From assembly GCA_036873135.1 (NCBI GenBank), contig JAPTYO010000015.1, forward strand, positions 6,286,395-6,350,394: 64,000 nucleotides of DNA. The letters are read 5' to 3'. Made by a program: the position numbers and the translations under genes. The DNA is from Clarkia xantiana subsp. parviflora (Eukaryota > Streptophyta > Magnoliopsida > Myrtales > Onagraceae). Position 1 is the first letter of the stretch, and each line of letters begins with the position of its first letter. The notes below the pieces were generated by a model. The model was not told the origin of the DNA, did not search any database, and saw nothing but the letters and a program-made list of their open reading frames with translations. This document shows, piece by piece, positions 1 to 10,419 of this stretch.

Positions 1-345
1 ATGGTATCCCTCTGAGCATGGTATCCTTCTAAGCATGGTATCCTTCTAAGAATGGTGTGATGATCTCTTCTGATACCCCTTACACGGTATACGTTGTACT
101 GTTAGACCAAAGATACGCTCTTGGTGGGCGTCGAAATCTGTTCACGAGACAGGCTCTCGGACGGCACTTAACGTTTCACAGGATAGGCTCCCGGAGGGCA
201 CAGGTTAGTCCACCGATACGTTCTTGACGGGTGTCAAAATCTGTTCACGAGACAGGCTCTCGGACGGCACTTAACGTTTCACAGGATAGGCTCCCGGAGG
301 GCTCAGGTTAGACCAAAGATACGCTCCTGGTAGGCGTCGAACTGG
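1..345. repeat. Short tandem repeats in the 3' region of element A
   Basis: Bases 1-55 hold short repeats built on 'gcatggtatccttct'. Bases 120-330 hold two copies of a roughly 115-bp unit containing 'gagacaggctctcggacgg' and 'ggataggctcccggaggg'. The same blocks in the same order occur in element B at about 12440-12900, where the short unit is about 18 bp long. No coding signal is seen. Confidence 0.75.
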
Positions 346-880
346 TAGTTTGAAATCTACCTCAAGATACGCTCTTGGGGGCGTCGAACTGGTAGTGTTT
401 TTTCTACCTCAAGATACGCTCTTGGGGGCGTCGAATCTGGTAGGTTGCAAATCTACCTCAAGATACGCTCCTGGGGGCGTCGAAATCGTAGTTTTTGGAA
501 ACCACTCTCAAGATACGCTCTTGGTGCGTCGAATTCGTAGTGTAATAACTACTCTCAAGATACGCTCTTGGGGGCGTCGAAGGTCGTAGTATGAACACTA
601 CTCTCAAGATACGCTCCTGGGGGCGTCGAAGTTCGTGGTTTTTGGAAACCACTCTCAAGATACGCTCTTGGTGCGTCGAAGGTCGTAGTGTAATAACTAC
701 TCTCAAGATACGCTCTTGGGGGCGTCGAAGGTCGTAGTATGAACACTACTCTCAAGATACGCTCTTGGGGGCGTCGAATGTCGTAGTATGAAAACTACTC
801 TCAAGATACGCTCTTGGGGGCGTCGAATGTCGTAGTATGAAAACTACTCTCAAGATACGCTCTTGGGGGCGTCGAACCTG
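346..880. repeat. Tandem hairpin array, element A
   Basis: About ten units of roughly 50 bp share the core 'caagatacgctcttggggg' followed by 'cgtcgaa'. Between cores sits a short inverted repeat whose stem changes from unit to unit but stays paired: ggtag/ctacc near 345-475, gtggttt/aaaccac near 633-651, gtagt/actac elsewhere. The core can also pair with itself (caaga/tcttg). The same array occurs in B at 12890-13410. The short ORFs crossing it are by-products of the repeat. Confidence 0.8.
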
Positions 881-1140
881 TCATTGACTTGAAGTCGTAT
901 CTGTGTAAGGATAACTTCGTGGTTATACCACTGCATTCACTGGAAAATACTTTTGAGTAACTAGTACTCCCTTAGGAGCATTCATGTTTTTGTACACTCG
1001 GGATGCCTTGGTGCACCAAGACATCCTTTGTAGGAATGAAAGATAGTTGTAGAGTTGGAGTAACTTCGTGAGTTCTCCTTCTCAATAGTTGTTTTTGAAA
1101 AGCTTGTAAAGGTGAAACATGCAAAATGCTAGATATGAAA

Positions 1141-4100
1141 CTAAGGATATGGGGTGGCCATTGTGTCTGTTGCCACGTACTCCTTGAAGCCTCCATTGTA
1201 AATTATTTCTTCCACTTCCACCTTCAACACCATGCAGTCATTGGTTTGATGCCCCCAGGTCCCATGGTATTCACACCAACCCTGTGCATCTCTTCCTAGG
1301 AAGGCCTTGCCTTCCTCCCTGCATGTTGGTAGCTCTTGCTTGAGGTGCTTGTGGAAAATTTCTTCTATGCTGAGTGTGAGGGGTGTGAATGTGAAATTGA
1401 CACCTCCTCCCAATGTGTCTGTTTCTCTTCCTCTTTCTGGAACTTCATCCAACTGTTCCGCCTCTTGTTCAAATGCCCTGTCCAGCTTCGCCTTGAGCTC
1501 TCTCATTGTGCTCGTCATGACCATCTCATAGAGCCCTCCATAGGCCTCGAATGAACTTGGATGCATGTTTCTGATGAATGCTCTGACTGCTTCTCCCCTT
1601 GTGATGTCCATGTTGGCACCATAATCAAAGAATCTCTGGAAATAGCTTGATATAGACTCCTGCGGCATTTGCTTGATATCATCTATGTAGCGGAAGCCTT
1701 TTAGGATGGAGTTCCTTGTCCTGTTCCCTATTATGGTGTCTGGCTGCCAAGGTATGGATGTCACCTTCACAGCCTTGCTCCTGTGTCTCCTTGTAGGCAC
1801 TGTTTGAAAAAACTGCCTGCTCAAACGGAGTGTCACTCCACTCCTCCTCCTTCTTTGCCTTTGTCTCCTTCCCCTCCTTCTTCTGTCCTGGTTGGCCCCT
1901 ACCATGACTACAGCCACTATATCTGTCCCGTGTGATCCACGTCTCATTGAGTTGACGTAGCATTGCCTTGCGGTGCGTTGATCACCCAGGACCTCTCCAA
2001 CCCCGTTCTCCGTGATGTACTTCAACTTCTGGTGAACAGTGGATGGCACTATTTCATATGGGTTTATGGTTGTCCTTCCTAGGATCCCATTGTAGGCTCC
2101 CAGGGTTTCAACCACCAAGAAATTGACATTTACCTTCAGCTGGGTCCATCCTTGGCCCATGGTCACTGGTAGGGTTATCATTCCCAGGGGGTAACTTGTT
2201 GCCCCTGAGAAGCCAACTAGAGGGAAGTTGACCGGTTTGATGTCTGCTTTGATTTTCCCTATCTCTTCCAACACTCTCAGGCTTAGGAGGTCAGCTGAGC
2301 TGCCCCCATCCACCAAAATTCTCTTTACATCAAAATTGTCAATATCTAAAGTAATAACTAGAGCATCGTCATGTGGAAAGACGATGTGGCTCTTGTCCTT
2401 CTCCGAGAACTCGATCTTCACTTCTTCTCCTTCTCTTGGCCTTTTTCTCCACCTTGGCACTGAGCTTAGCTTGGATGCATAGACCTCTCTTGCGTTAGCA
2501 GTTGGGCCACCCGATGCTACTCCCCCATGTATCATATTTATGACTCCTCTTTTGTTGGGTGGAGGGTTGTAGTCTATCTTTCCCTTGCCCTTGTCCTTGT
2601 CCTTCTGTGATGGCCCTAGTTGCATACTGTTGCCCCCATGGTCTACGAATTGCTTCAGTTCTCCCCTCTGGACGATGTTGTTTATGCTTAGCTTTAGGCT
2701 AAAGCATTCATTTGTGTCGTGACCATAAGCCTCATGGTTGTCACACCATCTATCCTTGTGATTTCCTACCATTGGGGCTCTCCACCTTGCAGGGGGTGAC
2801 CAAAGCTTTTGGTTCCGCATCTCTCTAAGTACGGTGGCTGGAGTGGCGTTTAGTGGGATGAACTTAATGACGTTTATTTCTCTAGCCTTTAAGGGTTCAC
2901 CCATTTGGTTTCTTTGCTGTGGCGGACGCCATTCCTGCTGCCTTGCGTGCTGCGGTGCCTGGGGTGGCTTGCCTTTGTTTGGCTTTTGGTTATCCTCCTT
3001 GGCTGCCTGGATTTTGGCCTTCTTGCTTGCTCTGTGCCTCTCAAGGTCAATATGCGTTTTACCTCTTCCTGCAAGCTCCTCCAAGATGCTTGCTGGCTTT
3101 TTGGCCATCTTTTCAGCCAATGTTGACCCAAAGCGACCTAAGTTTCTGATGAAGGCTCGTATTATCTCCCCTTCAGTAATGTCTCCCTGAATGTCTGCAA
3201 TATTCTGGTTGAACCTAGTATAGTAGCTGGCCAGGGATTCATCGTATTCTTGTTTTACGTCATCAATGGAGCCTGTTCCCTTGAGGAGTTTCCTCTCCCC
3301 TAGGTATCTCTGCAGAAACTTAGCTTTTAGCTGCTCCCATGAGTGGATGCTCTCAGAGGGCAGGCTGAAGAACCAATGTGAGGCCACCCCTGATAGGGTG
3401 TTTGGGAAAAGGAGTGCCTTGTATCTTTCATCAGTTGTCCTCCCGAATAGAGAGGCCTCATGCTGTTGGATATGCTCTAGGGGGTCTCCCTTCCCATTGT
3501 ACTTTGCAATTTGCACAGTGTGCAGGGAGTCTGGCACCCTGTTCATCTCCAGCTCCCTTGTGAAAGGGTGGTTCGTCTTGTCACTTAGACAATGCAGGCT
3601 GGGTTTCTTTGACTCATTCAATTTCCGGGTTATCATGGCTTCTATCTCCTCCGGGGTGATCATCACCTGTGCCGGAGTATAATCCCTCTGATATCCATTG
3701 TAGTTGTAGACTGGGCTTACTGGGTTCCCTTGTCCCTGCTGGTATGGACTGTAGGTGTACTCTTGATACGCCTGCTGGGGTGCTTCATAGAAGTCCTGCC
3801 TCCTTGGAGGTCTTGCTTGTCTTTCCTCCCCAAGCGGGGTGTAAGCCCTGTTGTTCTGCTGTTGCCTAGGAGGCACGAATTGTTGCCTTCCCTCTGGGGG
3901 TGGCTCCTGGTAATATCTTCTTTGCTCCTCTCGCTGCCCTGCTCGAGGGTGCGAGTAGTGCTCTTCTGTCGGGATCTGCTCCTCCTCATGAGCTTCAGTG
4001 TAAGTCCCTTGGGTGTATGCCGGCCTTGCATATGCTGTATGGGCGCGGTTATCATCTCTTTGTGCCGGCATCCCATATGGGTACCTTTGAGGTTGCTCCT

Positions 4101-4395
4101 CATAATAGTATCCCTCAGGGGGTGCCGTGTTGTGGGAAGGCACTCCCTGTTGTCCTCTTGCTCTCTGTGGCCTTCTTGTCCGGGGGGTGGAGGCTGTGGA
4201 GGACTCAGCCCCAGCTGGGCGTGAAGGTCCTCCCTCCTGGTTGTTCTGTTGTTGAGGAGGCTGTGGTATTTCTTGGGGCTCTGGATGCATTGGTTGCTTC
4301 CCAGGGTTAGGCTGCCTCCCTGGGGGTATGGGTTCTCTCCTCCGCCCATTGCCCCCGGGTGGGCGTTGGTGCCTAGACACCCTGCTGTTCGTCAT
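1141..4395 (-). CDS. Gag-protease-gag' polyprotein of element A (1084 aa)
   Basis: Structural polyprotein of a Tat-like gypsy element. The first 250 residues are low-complexity and rich in Pro, Gln, Arg and Tyr. A retrotransposon gag (capsid-like) domain follows at about 260-460, with the stretch SHWFFSLPSESIHSWEQLK. A CX2HX4HX4C knuckle (WCDNHEAYGHDTNEC) lies near residue 550. The conserved IHGG linker and a pepsin-like protease fold follow, with the active-site region VDGGSS near 698; Asp is kept but Ser/Thr is replaced by Gly. After a basic linker comes a second gag-type segment (about 900-1084) ending in another knuckle, WCEYHGTWGHQTNDC. The frame is open throughout with no RT or integrase. 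The start is the first ATG after the 51-bp leader, and the stop lies inside sequence shared with B. The product would form the particle, if made. Protease activity is uncertain. Confidence 0.85.
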   Translation of the reverse strand: MTNSRVSRHQRPPGGNGRRREPIPPGRQPNPGKQPMHPEPQEIPQPPQQQNNQEGGPSRPAGAESSTASTPRTRRPQRARGQQGVPSHNTAPPEGYYYEEQPQRYPYGMPAQRDDNRAHTAYARPAYTQGTYTEAHEEEQIPTEEHYSHPRAGQREEQRRYYQEPPPEGRQQFVPPRQQQNNRAYTPLGEERQARPPRRQDFYEAPQQAYQEYTYSPYQQGQGNPVSPVYNYNGYQRDYTPAQVMITPEEIEAMITRKLNESKKPSLHCLSDKTNHPFTRELEMNRVPDSLHTVQIAKYNGKGDPLEHIQQHEASLFGRTTDERYKALLFPNTLSGVASHWFFSLPSESIHSWEQLKAKFLQRYLGERKLLKGTGSIDDVKQEYDESLASYYTRFNQNIADIQGDITEGEIIRAFIRNLGRFGSTLAEKMAKKPASILEELAGRGKTHIDLERHRASKKAKIQAAKEDNQKPNKGKPPQAPQHARQQEWRPPQQRNQMGEPLKAREINVIKFIPLNATPATVLREMRNQKLWSPPARWRAPMVGNHKDRWCDNHEAYGHDTNECFSLKLSINNIVQRGELKQFVDHGGNSMQLGPSQKDKDKGKGKIDYNPPPNKRGVINMIHGGVASGGPTANAREVYASKLSSVPRWRKRPREGEEVKIEFSEKDKSHIVFPHDDALVITLDIDNFDVKRILVDGGSSADLLSLRVLEEIGKIKADIKPVNFPLVGFSGATSYPLGMITLPVTMGQGWTQLKVNVNFLVVETLGAYNGILGRTTINPYEIVPSTVHQKLKYITENGVGEVLGDQRTARQCYVNSMRRGSHGTDIVAVVMVGANQDRRRRGRRQRQRRRRSGVTLRLSRQFFQTVPTRRHRSKAVKVTSIPWQPDTIIGNRTRNSILKGFRYIDDIKQMPQESISSYFQRFFDYGANMDITRGEAVRAFIRNMHPSSFEAYGGLYEMVMTSTMRELKAKLDRAFEQEAEQLDEVPERGRETDTLGGGVNFTFTPLTLSIEEIFHKHLKQELPTCREEGKAFLGRDAQGWCEYHGTWGHQTNDCMVLKVEVEEIIYNGGFKEYVATDTMATPYP

Positions 4396-4446
4396 AGCTC
4401 GTGTAATTGCCAGGCTTTCTGTCTGAAGCCTACAGACGGCGCCAAG
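4396..4446 (-). other. Leader and primer-binding site of element A
   Basis: Directly inside the 5' LTR the minus strand reads C then TTGGCGCCGTCTGTAGG (4445 to 4429), a primer-binding sequence shared by many plant gypsy elements. The leader to the gag ATG is 51 bp, the same length as in element B (17631-17681), and most bases match. Confidence 0.8.
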
Positions 4447-4756
4447 TGTTAAGTTATGAGATCTAGGTCAACGGGGGGTCGGCTTTGATCTCACTCCTTA
4501 CGAGAGATGTGTGCGATCCGATGTTCTTGAGCTGCTCTGCCTTAGTCTATCTCCTTCTTTCCTTCCTTCCTTTGCTTCTTCTCTCCTTCTACCCTGCAGA
4601 AGGGGCAATACCAGACACGGAGGGGGGGGGGGGGTGGTGCCTGGTGAACCCTCTCCGATGCCTAAGTCAGTATTCTTCTAGAGAGATAAAGCTAGAGAGA
4701 TGTCAGAGCTAAAATGTCCAAATGGCCAAGATGTTCAAATGAGTTGTGAAGGTGGA

Positions 4757-4767
4757 GTATTTATAGG
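4757..4767 (-). promoter_or_regulatory. LTR TATA box, element A
   Basis: Minus strand CCTATAAATAC, in the same position as in the B LTRs and similar to the box in C. Confidence 0.6.
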
Positions 4768-4954
4768 CAACGGTGTCATTAAGGTGGCTTAATGACATCG
4801 TTAACCTTTAAACACAATTAATTAACCTCCAAACGCTTAATTAAGACCTTAGGATTCAGAGGAGGTAGGCGGAATGGACCGAGCGTGGGAGTCCGAAAGT
4901 GGTGTCGGGGCCCTTGGGGGGGGGGGGAGAAATCCGACCCCCAAGGGTAGGGGT

Positions 4955-5195
4955 TGGGTGAGGACACCCAACCCCTCCTAGGGAGGGTGGGGTTGGCCAA
5001 CCCCATCCCTCCTAGGAGGGATCGGGTTGGCCGACCCGATCTCTCCTAGGAGAGATCGGGTTGGCCGACCCGATTTCTCCTAGGAGAGATCGGGTTGGTC
5101 CACCCGATCTCCCCTAGGGGAGATCGGGTCGGCTGACCCGATCTCCCCTAGGGGAGGTCGGGTGTGGCTACCCAACCTCACCTAGGTAAGTTCGT
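4955..5195. repeat. U3 palindrome array in the LTR of element A
   Basis: Tandem 34-bp units, each nearly a perfect palindrome (gatcgggttgg ... ccgacccgatc joined by cctagg). Seven cctagg-type centres are seen here and nine in the copy at 32.5-32.8 kb. The array lies upstream of the TATA box in the element's sense, so in U3. Confidence 0.8.
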
Positions 5196-5530
5196 CCCGG
5201 CCGGACGGGCACTTCGGCCCCGTCCGAGCCGTCGATGTTCTCGCGAAGTGTCCGGGTTGAAGTTTCGATTTATAGTCGGTGATGGGACGATAAAAATACA
5301 ACGATTTGGAAGTCAACGGGTTCAAATTGGGCGTATATCCATCATACGCGACACCCCCCGGGTGTTGAGCTTACCCGGAATTCCGGGTAAGCCCCCCGGG
5401 GATGTCGGGCAAGTTCGCGACTTGCCCGGTTTCCCCCGGTTAGCTCGAAATTGGGGAATCGTAAAGGGTCTTGCGCGTGTATGAGGTCTGAATAATTAAG
5501 ACCGAGCCCGAATCATGCGTATATCCATCA

Positions 5531-7865
5531 GTGGCCTCGAAGTCTTTAAAATTCTCATCATTTTATTTGCGAGTCTTTCATGAATTTATTCCTTAGCTAG
5601 CTTCATAATAATATTTCTTTTTTTAATCATATATTTGAATTGAACTATTATTTTTATAATCATATATTTTCTATTAGCATGGAGGAAATAGTAAATTCTC
5701 ATATTTCCACGAGCTTGATTTAAATCTAAGTTATAATATATTGGTAGAGATTCTTTCACTTGATTGATGTTCAGTGTCTCATTCAAGTTTAATTGATTTT
5801 CATTTTTGATCAGTTTTATGAATTTTCATAATCCCTAACTTGAAAATTTTAAGAATTTAATCACTCAATTTAAATTCTTTAAAATTTGAGTATATTTTTT
5901 TTATTTTATAAAAGAATAATATTTATTTTATTAGAGTTTTCCCTTGGTTTTATTTATTATACAGAAATGCAGATTACTCTAACATGTAACATAGCAAGTT
6001 ACAATTTTATTGTACGGGAAAAATCTCATATCTTCTTCTAAATCTTTAAAATAACATATATTCACATATTTGATAGGAATGAAAATATTGTAGTTGCACA
6101 GTAACCCAGTTAGAATTATGGTTGACTTTAATACATCTTTACTTAACCATATATCATACTAAGTAAGTTTTATGTCTTATATGTTTAGTTTTATATGTGT
6201 ACTTATAATTAGTGTTATAAATTCCAAAGGAAACAAGAAAATAATACCTAAAAAACTCTTATTATTTTTTCTAAACCGTTAAGATAGTGTAAGTTCAAGT
6301 ATTCAATATAAGTTCTAAAAAGAAATTTATTCGATAAGTATATATAATCTGATTTTTTCATACCAAATACAATCTTTCTAAGTATCCTAAAATTTGTATA
6401 TTAAATCATTTTTATCATTCTAAAATTTGTAACTTTATAATGTATGTCATTATTATTATTAGATCATAAAATTTAATACTTCATACTCATGGTGCAAACT
6501 CATCTTAACAATCTGATAATCATGTTTTTTATTTCCTTTAGTGCTGGCTTTGTTACTTCATCTATTGAATTTGAGATGTGGACCTACTTTTCTAATAACT
6601 TTTAAGGTATGTTATTTATTCTATTTAAGCTTAGGGTATGATCTGTCAAATTTAGCGAATTTCTCTGTTTCTGTCGGGGTAAATTATAATAGCCAGCATG
6701 TCTTTAATTTCCCATGTTAAAAAAATTATTAATTTCATGGCAAAAAAACATTTTTATATGAAATTCTAATTGATCTACTCTACTAATCTTTATAGAATAA
6801 ATACATAGAATAATATTTTATAGATTTCTTTAGATTTATTTTATTTGGTTGCGTGCTAAATTTATAAATGCCAAATTTTCATTTCATTTAAAGTTATATT
6901 CAACTTTAAAATTTTAAAACTTTGCATAAGGAAATATGTTATATTTTATTATCTTCTTTCATTTTGGATGATCATATTCGTTAATCTCACTGTTACAGTT
7001 TAGTTAAATTTTATTAGAATGATTGCTCACTAAGTTATTTAAAAAAAAATCAAGCCAAAATAAAGTCCAAAAGTGACGACTCAACAAACTCATGAATGTA
7101 CTTATTTGATTTTATATGTTATTAATTAGCTACAATTGTCTATACTATTTTATTAATTAATGTTGTTTATTGTTGAATATTTATTCTTAAATTTTAATCT
7201 TTTAGAGTTTTTTTTATTAATTTTTCTTTCCTTTTTTATTTTTTATTTTTTATTTTTTATTTTTTTACCTTAATAGAATATTTCATCATATGCATTTCCA
7301 AAAAATACTTCTAGCACTTCCTCCCGCGCGGTGCACGGGTTATGCTGCTAGTATTATATTAATTCGGCATCGGAAGCCCTCTGGCTGACACGTGGACAGT
7401 TTGTCCAGTCAGCGTTGCCTAATTTAATCGGAATTTAATAGGGGCTCTCTAAATTTAGATACATAATATTGATTGATTCAAAATTAAGAAGTATTTTTAT
7501 ATCCTATTTTTGTCTCTACGCAATTTAAAGAAACAAATTAATTGAAAGTTTCCTTTTAAATTCATTGTCTATACAGTTTGGCTCTGGAATACCATAGGCC
7601 GTCACGTAAGCGATATATATATATAGAATAATAAATAATATTTATTAGATAATATAAAAAATAATAATGTATAATCAAATGGAAAACGTTAGAATAGTAG
7701 TGCTGCGTATATATATTGTTGCACATACTTCTCATATATAATATATATTTATTATATTAACACTGTCTAAAATTACCTATCTTATAAATAATAATTTATA
7801 TATGTTGATTTATTTACCATTTTATAATATAGATATATAAATAAAATATTTATTACCTAAATCTA

Positions 7866-7903
<38 letters not shown>
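5531..7903. other. AT-rich non-coding DNA with a Helitron-like 3' end
   Basis: No gene is seen. The stretch is rich in A/T homopolymers. At 7323-7351 a GC-rich hairpin (cccgcgcggtgcacggg) is followed by ctgctag then T, the usual form of a Helitron 3' terminus (CTRR before T). The matching 5' end could not be placed. The same sequence, with very few changes, recurs at 33178-35532. Confidence 0.55.
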
Positions 7904-7908
<5 letters not shown>

Positions 7909-7910
7909 AT
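7861..7910. repeat. (TATC)n microsatellite
   Basis: About ten tandem tatc units. The duplicate at about 35512-35537 has fewer, as expected of a slipping microsatellite. Confidence 0.9.
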
Positions 7911-8600
7911 ATATTATACTAACCCTGTTGTTAACCCCTTAATTGCCTTCCACCTGTCCAAAATTCTATTCCTGAATGTGCCACCTGTCCAAATCCATAT
8001 TATTCGAAGCCCATATTATTAGCATTAGGTCCAAAACGACACTATCTTTAACAATTTGAGCTAAAAACGGCACTAGGCTCCACCTTGAATCTATATATAA
8101 TACGATGTCGCTCAAATTCTAAATCTAAACATCAAAGCAAAACTACACCGTTTTATCTATTTTACACTCTAATACGGATGGTCTCGTGCACTATGAGGTT
8201 GACACGTCATCCTACTAAACAACGTCGTTTCTCTCTTATTTTTTGGGTCATAAAACGTCAGTTTCAACCATGGAATTTTTTGGCCAAAAAAAAAACCATG
8301 GAATTGAAGATCGATTCAATTTGAAGCGGAAGAATTAAATTCACAAAACATATACTCAAATAATACTCCATAGGTAATTCAAAGAACATGCGTTATATTA
8401 CATGATTTGATTCAAGAGCTTCAGTTACATAATTTATTTCAAGAGCTTCAGTTACATAGCTGGAATCAATTCAACACAAGCATATGATTCATGCCATATA
8501 AATATCTCTGATTTGTTTTTCTTTCATACTCTGTGACTTACAACCCTCACAAATCAAGGCGACTGAGGTATCTCGAATTCTAGCTGATAGATGTTTCATA

Positions 8601-8605
8601 CGGGG
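8601..8605. other. Target-site duplication of element B, left copy (cgggg)
   Basis: cgggg at 8601-8605 is repeated at 18590-18594. The unoccupied site in the sister copy has a single cgggg at 36231-36235, which proves the exact ends of B. Confidence 0.95.
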
Positions 8606-9547
8606 TGTTAAGTTATGGGATCTCAGTCAACGGGGTGTCGGCTTTAATCCCACTCCTTATAGGGGGGTGTGTGTGATCCGGTCTTCTCAAGTCGCCTTGT
8701 CTTTTCCTATGTCCTTCTTCCGTTCCTTCTTCCCTTGGTTCCTTCTCTTCTTCTCTCCCTTTGCCCTGCAAAAGGGGCAATACCAGACACGGAGGAGGGG
8801 GGGGTGGTGCCTGGCGAACCCTCTCCGATGCCTAAGTCAGAACTATACTTCTAGAGAGATAAAGCTAGAGAGATGTCAGAGCTAAATTGTCCAAATAGCC
8901 AAGATGTCCAAATGAGTTGTGAAGGTGGGGTATTTATAGGCAACGGTGTCATTAAGGTGGCTTAATGACATCGTTAACCTCTAAACACAATTAATTAACC
9001 TTTAAGTATATAATTAAGACCTTAGGATTCGGAGGAGGTAGGCGGAGTGGACCGAGCATGGGCGTCTGAGAATGGTGTCGGGACCTTTGGGGGGGGAGGA
9101 ATCCGACCCCCGAGGGTAGGGGTTGGGTGAGGGCACCCAACCCCTCCTAGGGAGGGTGGGGTTGGCCAACCCCATCCCTCCTAGGAGGGATCGGGTTGGC
9201 CGACCCGATCTCTCCTAGGAGAGATCGGGTTGGCCGACCCGATCTCTCCTAGGAGAGATCGGGTTGGCCAACCCGATCTCTCCTAGGAGAGATCGGGTTG
9301 GCCAACCCGATCTCCCCTAGGGGAGATCGGGTCGGCTGACCCGATCTCCCCTAGGGGAGGTCGGGTGTGGCCACCCAACCTCACCTAGGTGAGTTCGCCT
9401 CCGTCGGACGGGCGCTTCGGCCCCGTCCGAGCCGTTGATGTCCTCGCGAAGTGTCCGGGTTGAAGTTTCGATTGGAAATCATAAATGGGATGATAAAAAT
9501 ACAACGGTTTGGAAGTCAACGGGTTCAAATTGGGCGTATATCCATCA
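8606..9547 (-). mobile_element. 3' LTR of element B (942 bp)
   Basis: Begins tgttaagttatggg and ends gcgtatatccatca on the plus strand. It holds a TATA box on the minus strand (8930-8940) and eight cctagg-centred palindromic junctions at about 9131-9395, one more than the 5' LTR. Confidence 0.95.
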
Positions 9548-9562
9548 CATGCCCCCGAGTCA
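9548..9562 (-). other. Polypurine tract of element B
   Basis: The minus strand reads GACTCGGGGGCATG directly before the 3' LTR, the expected position and composition of the plus-strand primer. Confidence 0.75.
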
Positions 9563-10087
9563 ACCAATGGCCTAACCCTTGATTGACTCTATTTTAGGAT
9601 GGTATGACACGCGCAATTTGAAACCGGGATTTTACCTTCTTTGTTTGAATGTCTGCTTACCCATGGATGTGTGCCTCTGACTTTGCCCCCTGCCTAATGA
9701 GATAGAGGAATTGTAAACGTCAGAGTAGCACGGACGTGTGCCTAGGCACGCGTCCGTCTGAGTCGGGAGTAATAAACTTATCTTTGCTACAGGTGCATAC
9801 TCGAAAAATACAAACTTGCACAGGGGTATGACACGAATGCAACTAAACAACTTATGCTTCAATTTCGTGCCGGGATTCCATCTAAGTGCGGAAAAATTAA
9901 TTTTAGCCAAAAATTTTCCTAAGTATGGAATACTAGGAAATAAACCTTAGGGGATGTTAACTAGGGTGAGCGTGGATTTAACCGTGGTTAATAGGAACTA
10001 GTTTTTGAATCTTGTCCCTTGAAATTTTCCTCTTTAAAATTCAACGGTGTTGATTTGGCGATTTTGGAAAAACCCTAAACCTTTGTG
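9563..10087. other. Non-coding 3' region of element B
   Basis: Nothing recognisable is coded here. The stretch lies between the polypurine tract and the promoter of the antisense gene. Confidence 0.5.
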
Positions 10088-10097
10088 TTATAAAAGG
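10088..10097 (+). promoter_or_regulatory. TATA box of the antisense gene in element B
   Basis: Plus strand ttataaaagg, opposite to B's own sense and upstream of the spliced antisense ORF. A good 5' splice site (attgag|gtatgc) follows at about 10192. Confidence 0.5.
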
Positions 10098-10419
10098 GGG
10101 AGTGATTACCTCATTCTCGTTGTCCTTTTCTTTTATTTTCGACGGTGGGGTTTCTGGTTGGGCTTACTTCTCGAGGCACGAGTCGCATTGAGGTATGCGT
10201 TTTCCTTCTTGTGTAAGCATTGTTCTTGTGGAATTCGATCCTGTTTTTCTTTCAGTTGTTTCTTTACTTGTCTCGTTTCGACTTACGTGTCTTCATGATA
10301 ATATAGTTCTGTTTGATTTGTCTTTCCTCCATCTTCTTGCTTTCGTACTTCCGTTTACTGGCGTGTGGGGTTTTTTACATCGGGATTATGGCTATCTCTG
10401 TTTGCCCTCTTGCCTCTGT

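Larger units (their letters stand above)
1..5530 (-). mobile_element. Element A: gag-only Tat/Ogre-like Ty3/gypsy LTR retrotransposon (left part cut by window edge)
   Basis: A minus-strand LTR element. Reading right to left it shows its 5' LTR (5530 to 4447), primer-binding leader, one long gag-protease-gag' ORF, then a 3' region of tandem repeats that runs off the window at base 1, so the 3' LTR is not visible. There is no reverse transcriptase, RNase H or integrase between leader and 3' repeats, so on its own it is non-autonomous. Gag-only LTR elements (TR-GAG type) are known in plants. The 3' region (1-1145) matches 12.4-13.7 kb of element B closely, and the LTR body matches B's LTR, so A and B belong to one family. 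A second, truncated copy lies at 30478-33177. Confidence 0.85.
4447..5530 (-). mobile_element. 5' LTR of element A (1084 bp)
   Basis: On the plus strand it begins tgttaagttatgag and ends gcgtatatccatca (TG...CA). 4447-5343 aligns with the whole B LTR. Bases 5344-5530 are an extra 187 bp that instead resemble the U3 start of element C (gcttacccggaattccgggtaag and a tccgggctcggt-like end), and they finish with a second gcgtatatccatca. The LTR therefore looks chimeric. Copy 2 (32029-33177) has the same structure. Confidence 0.8.

Noticed and set aside
350..755. Short ORFs across the hairpin arrays (also 12929-13552)
   Set aside because: Periodic peptides created by the tandem repeat, with no start context or homology.
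3730..4310. Plus-strand ORFs of 130-164 codons opposite the element A gag (and again at 31312-31892)
   Set aside because: They mirror the low-complexity Pro/Gln-rich gag start on the other strand and show Leu/Cys-rich antisense composition with no domain.
5164..5484. 106-codon ORF in the element A LTR (again at 32811-33131)
   Set aside because: Lies in LTR regulatory sequence; GC-rich and palindromic; no protein similarity recognised.
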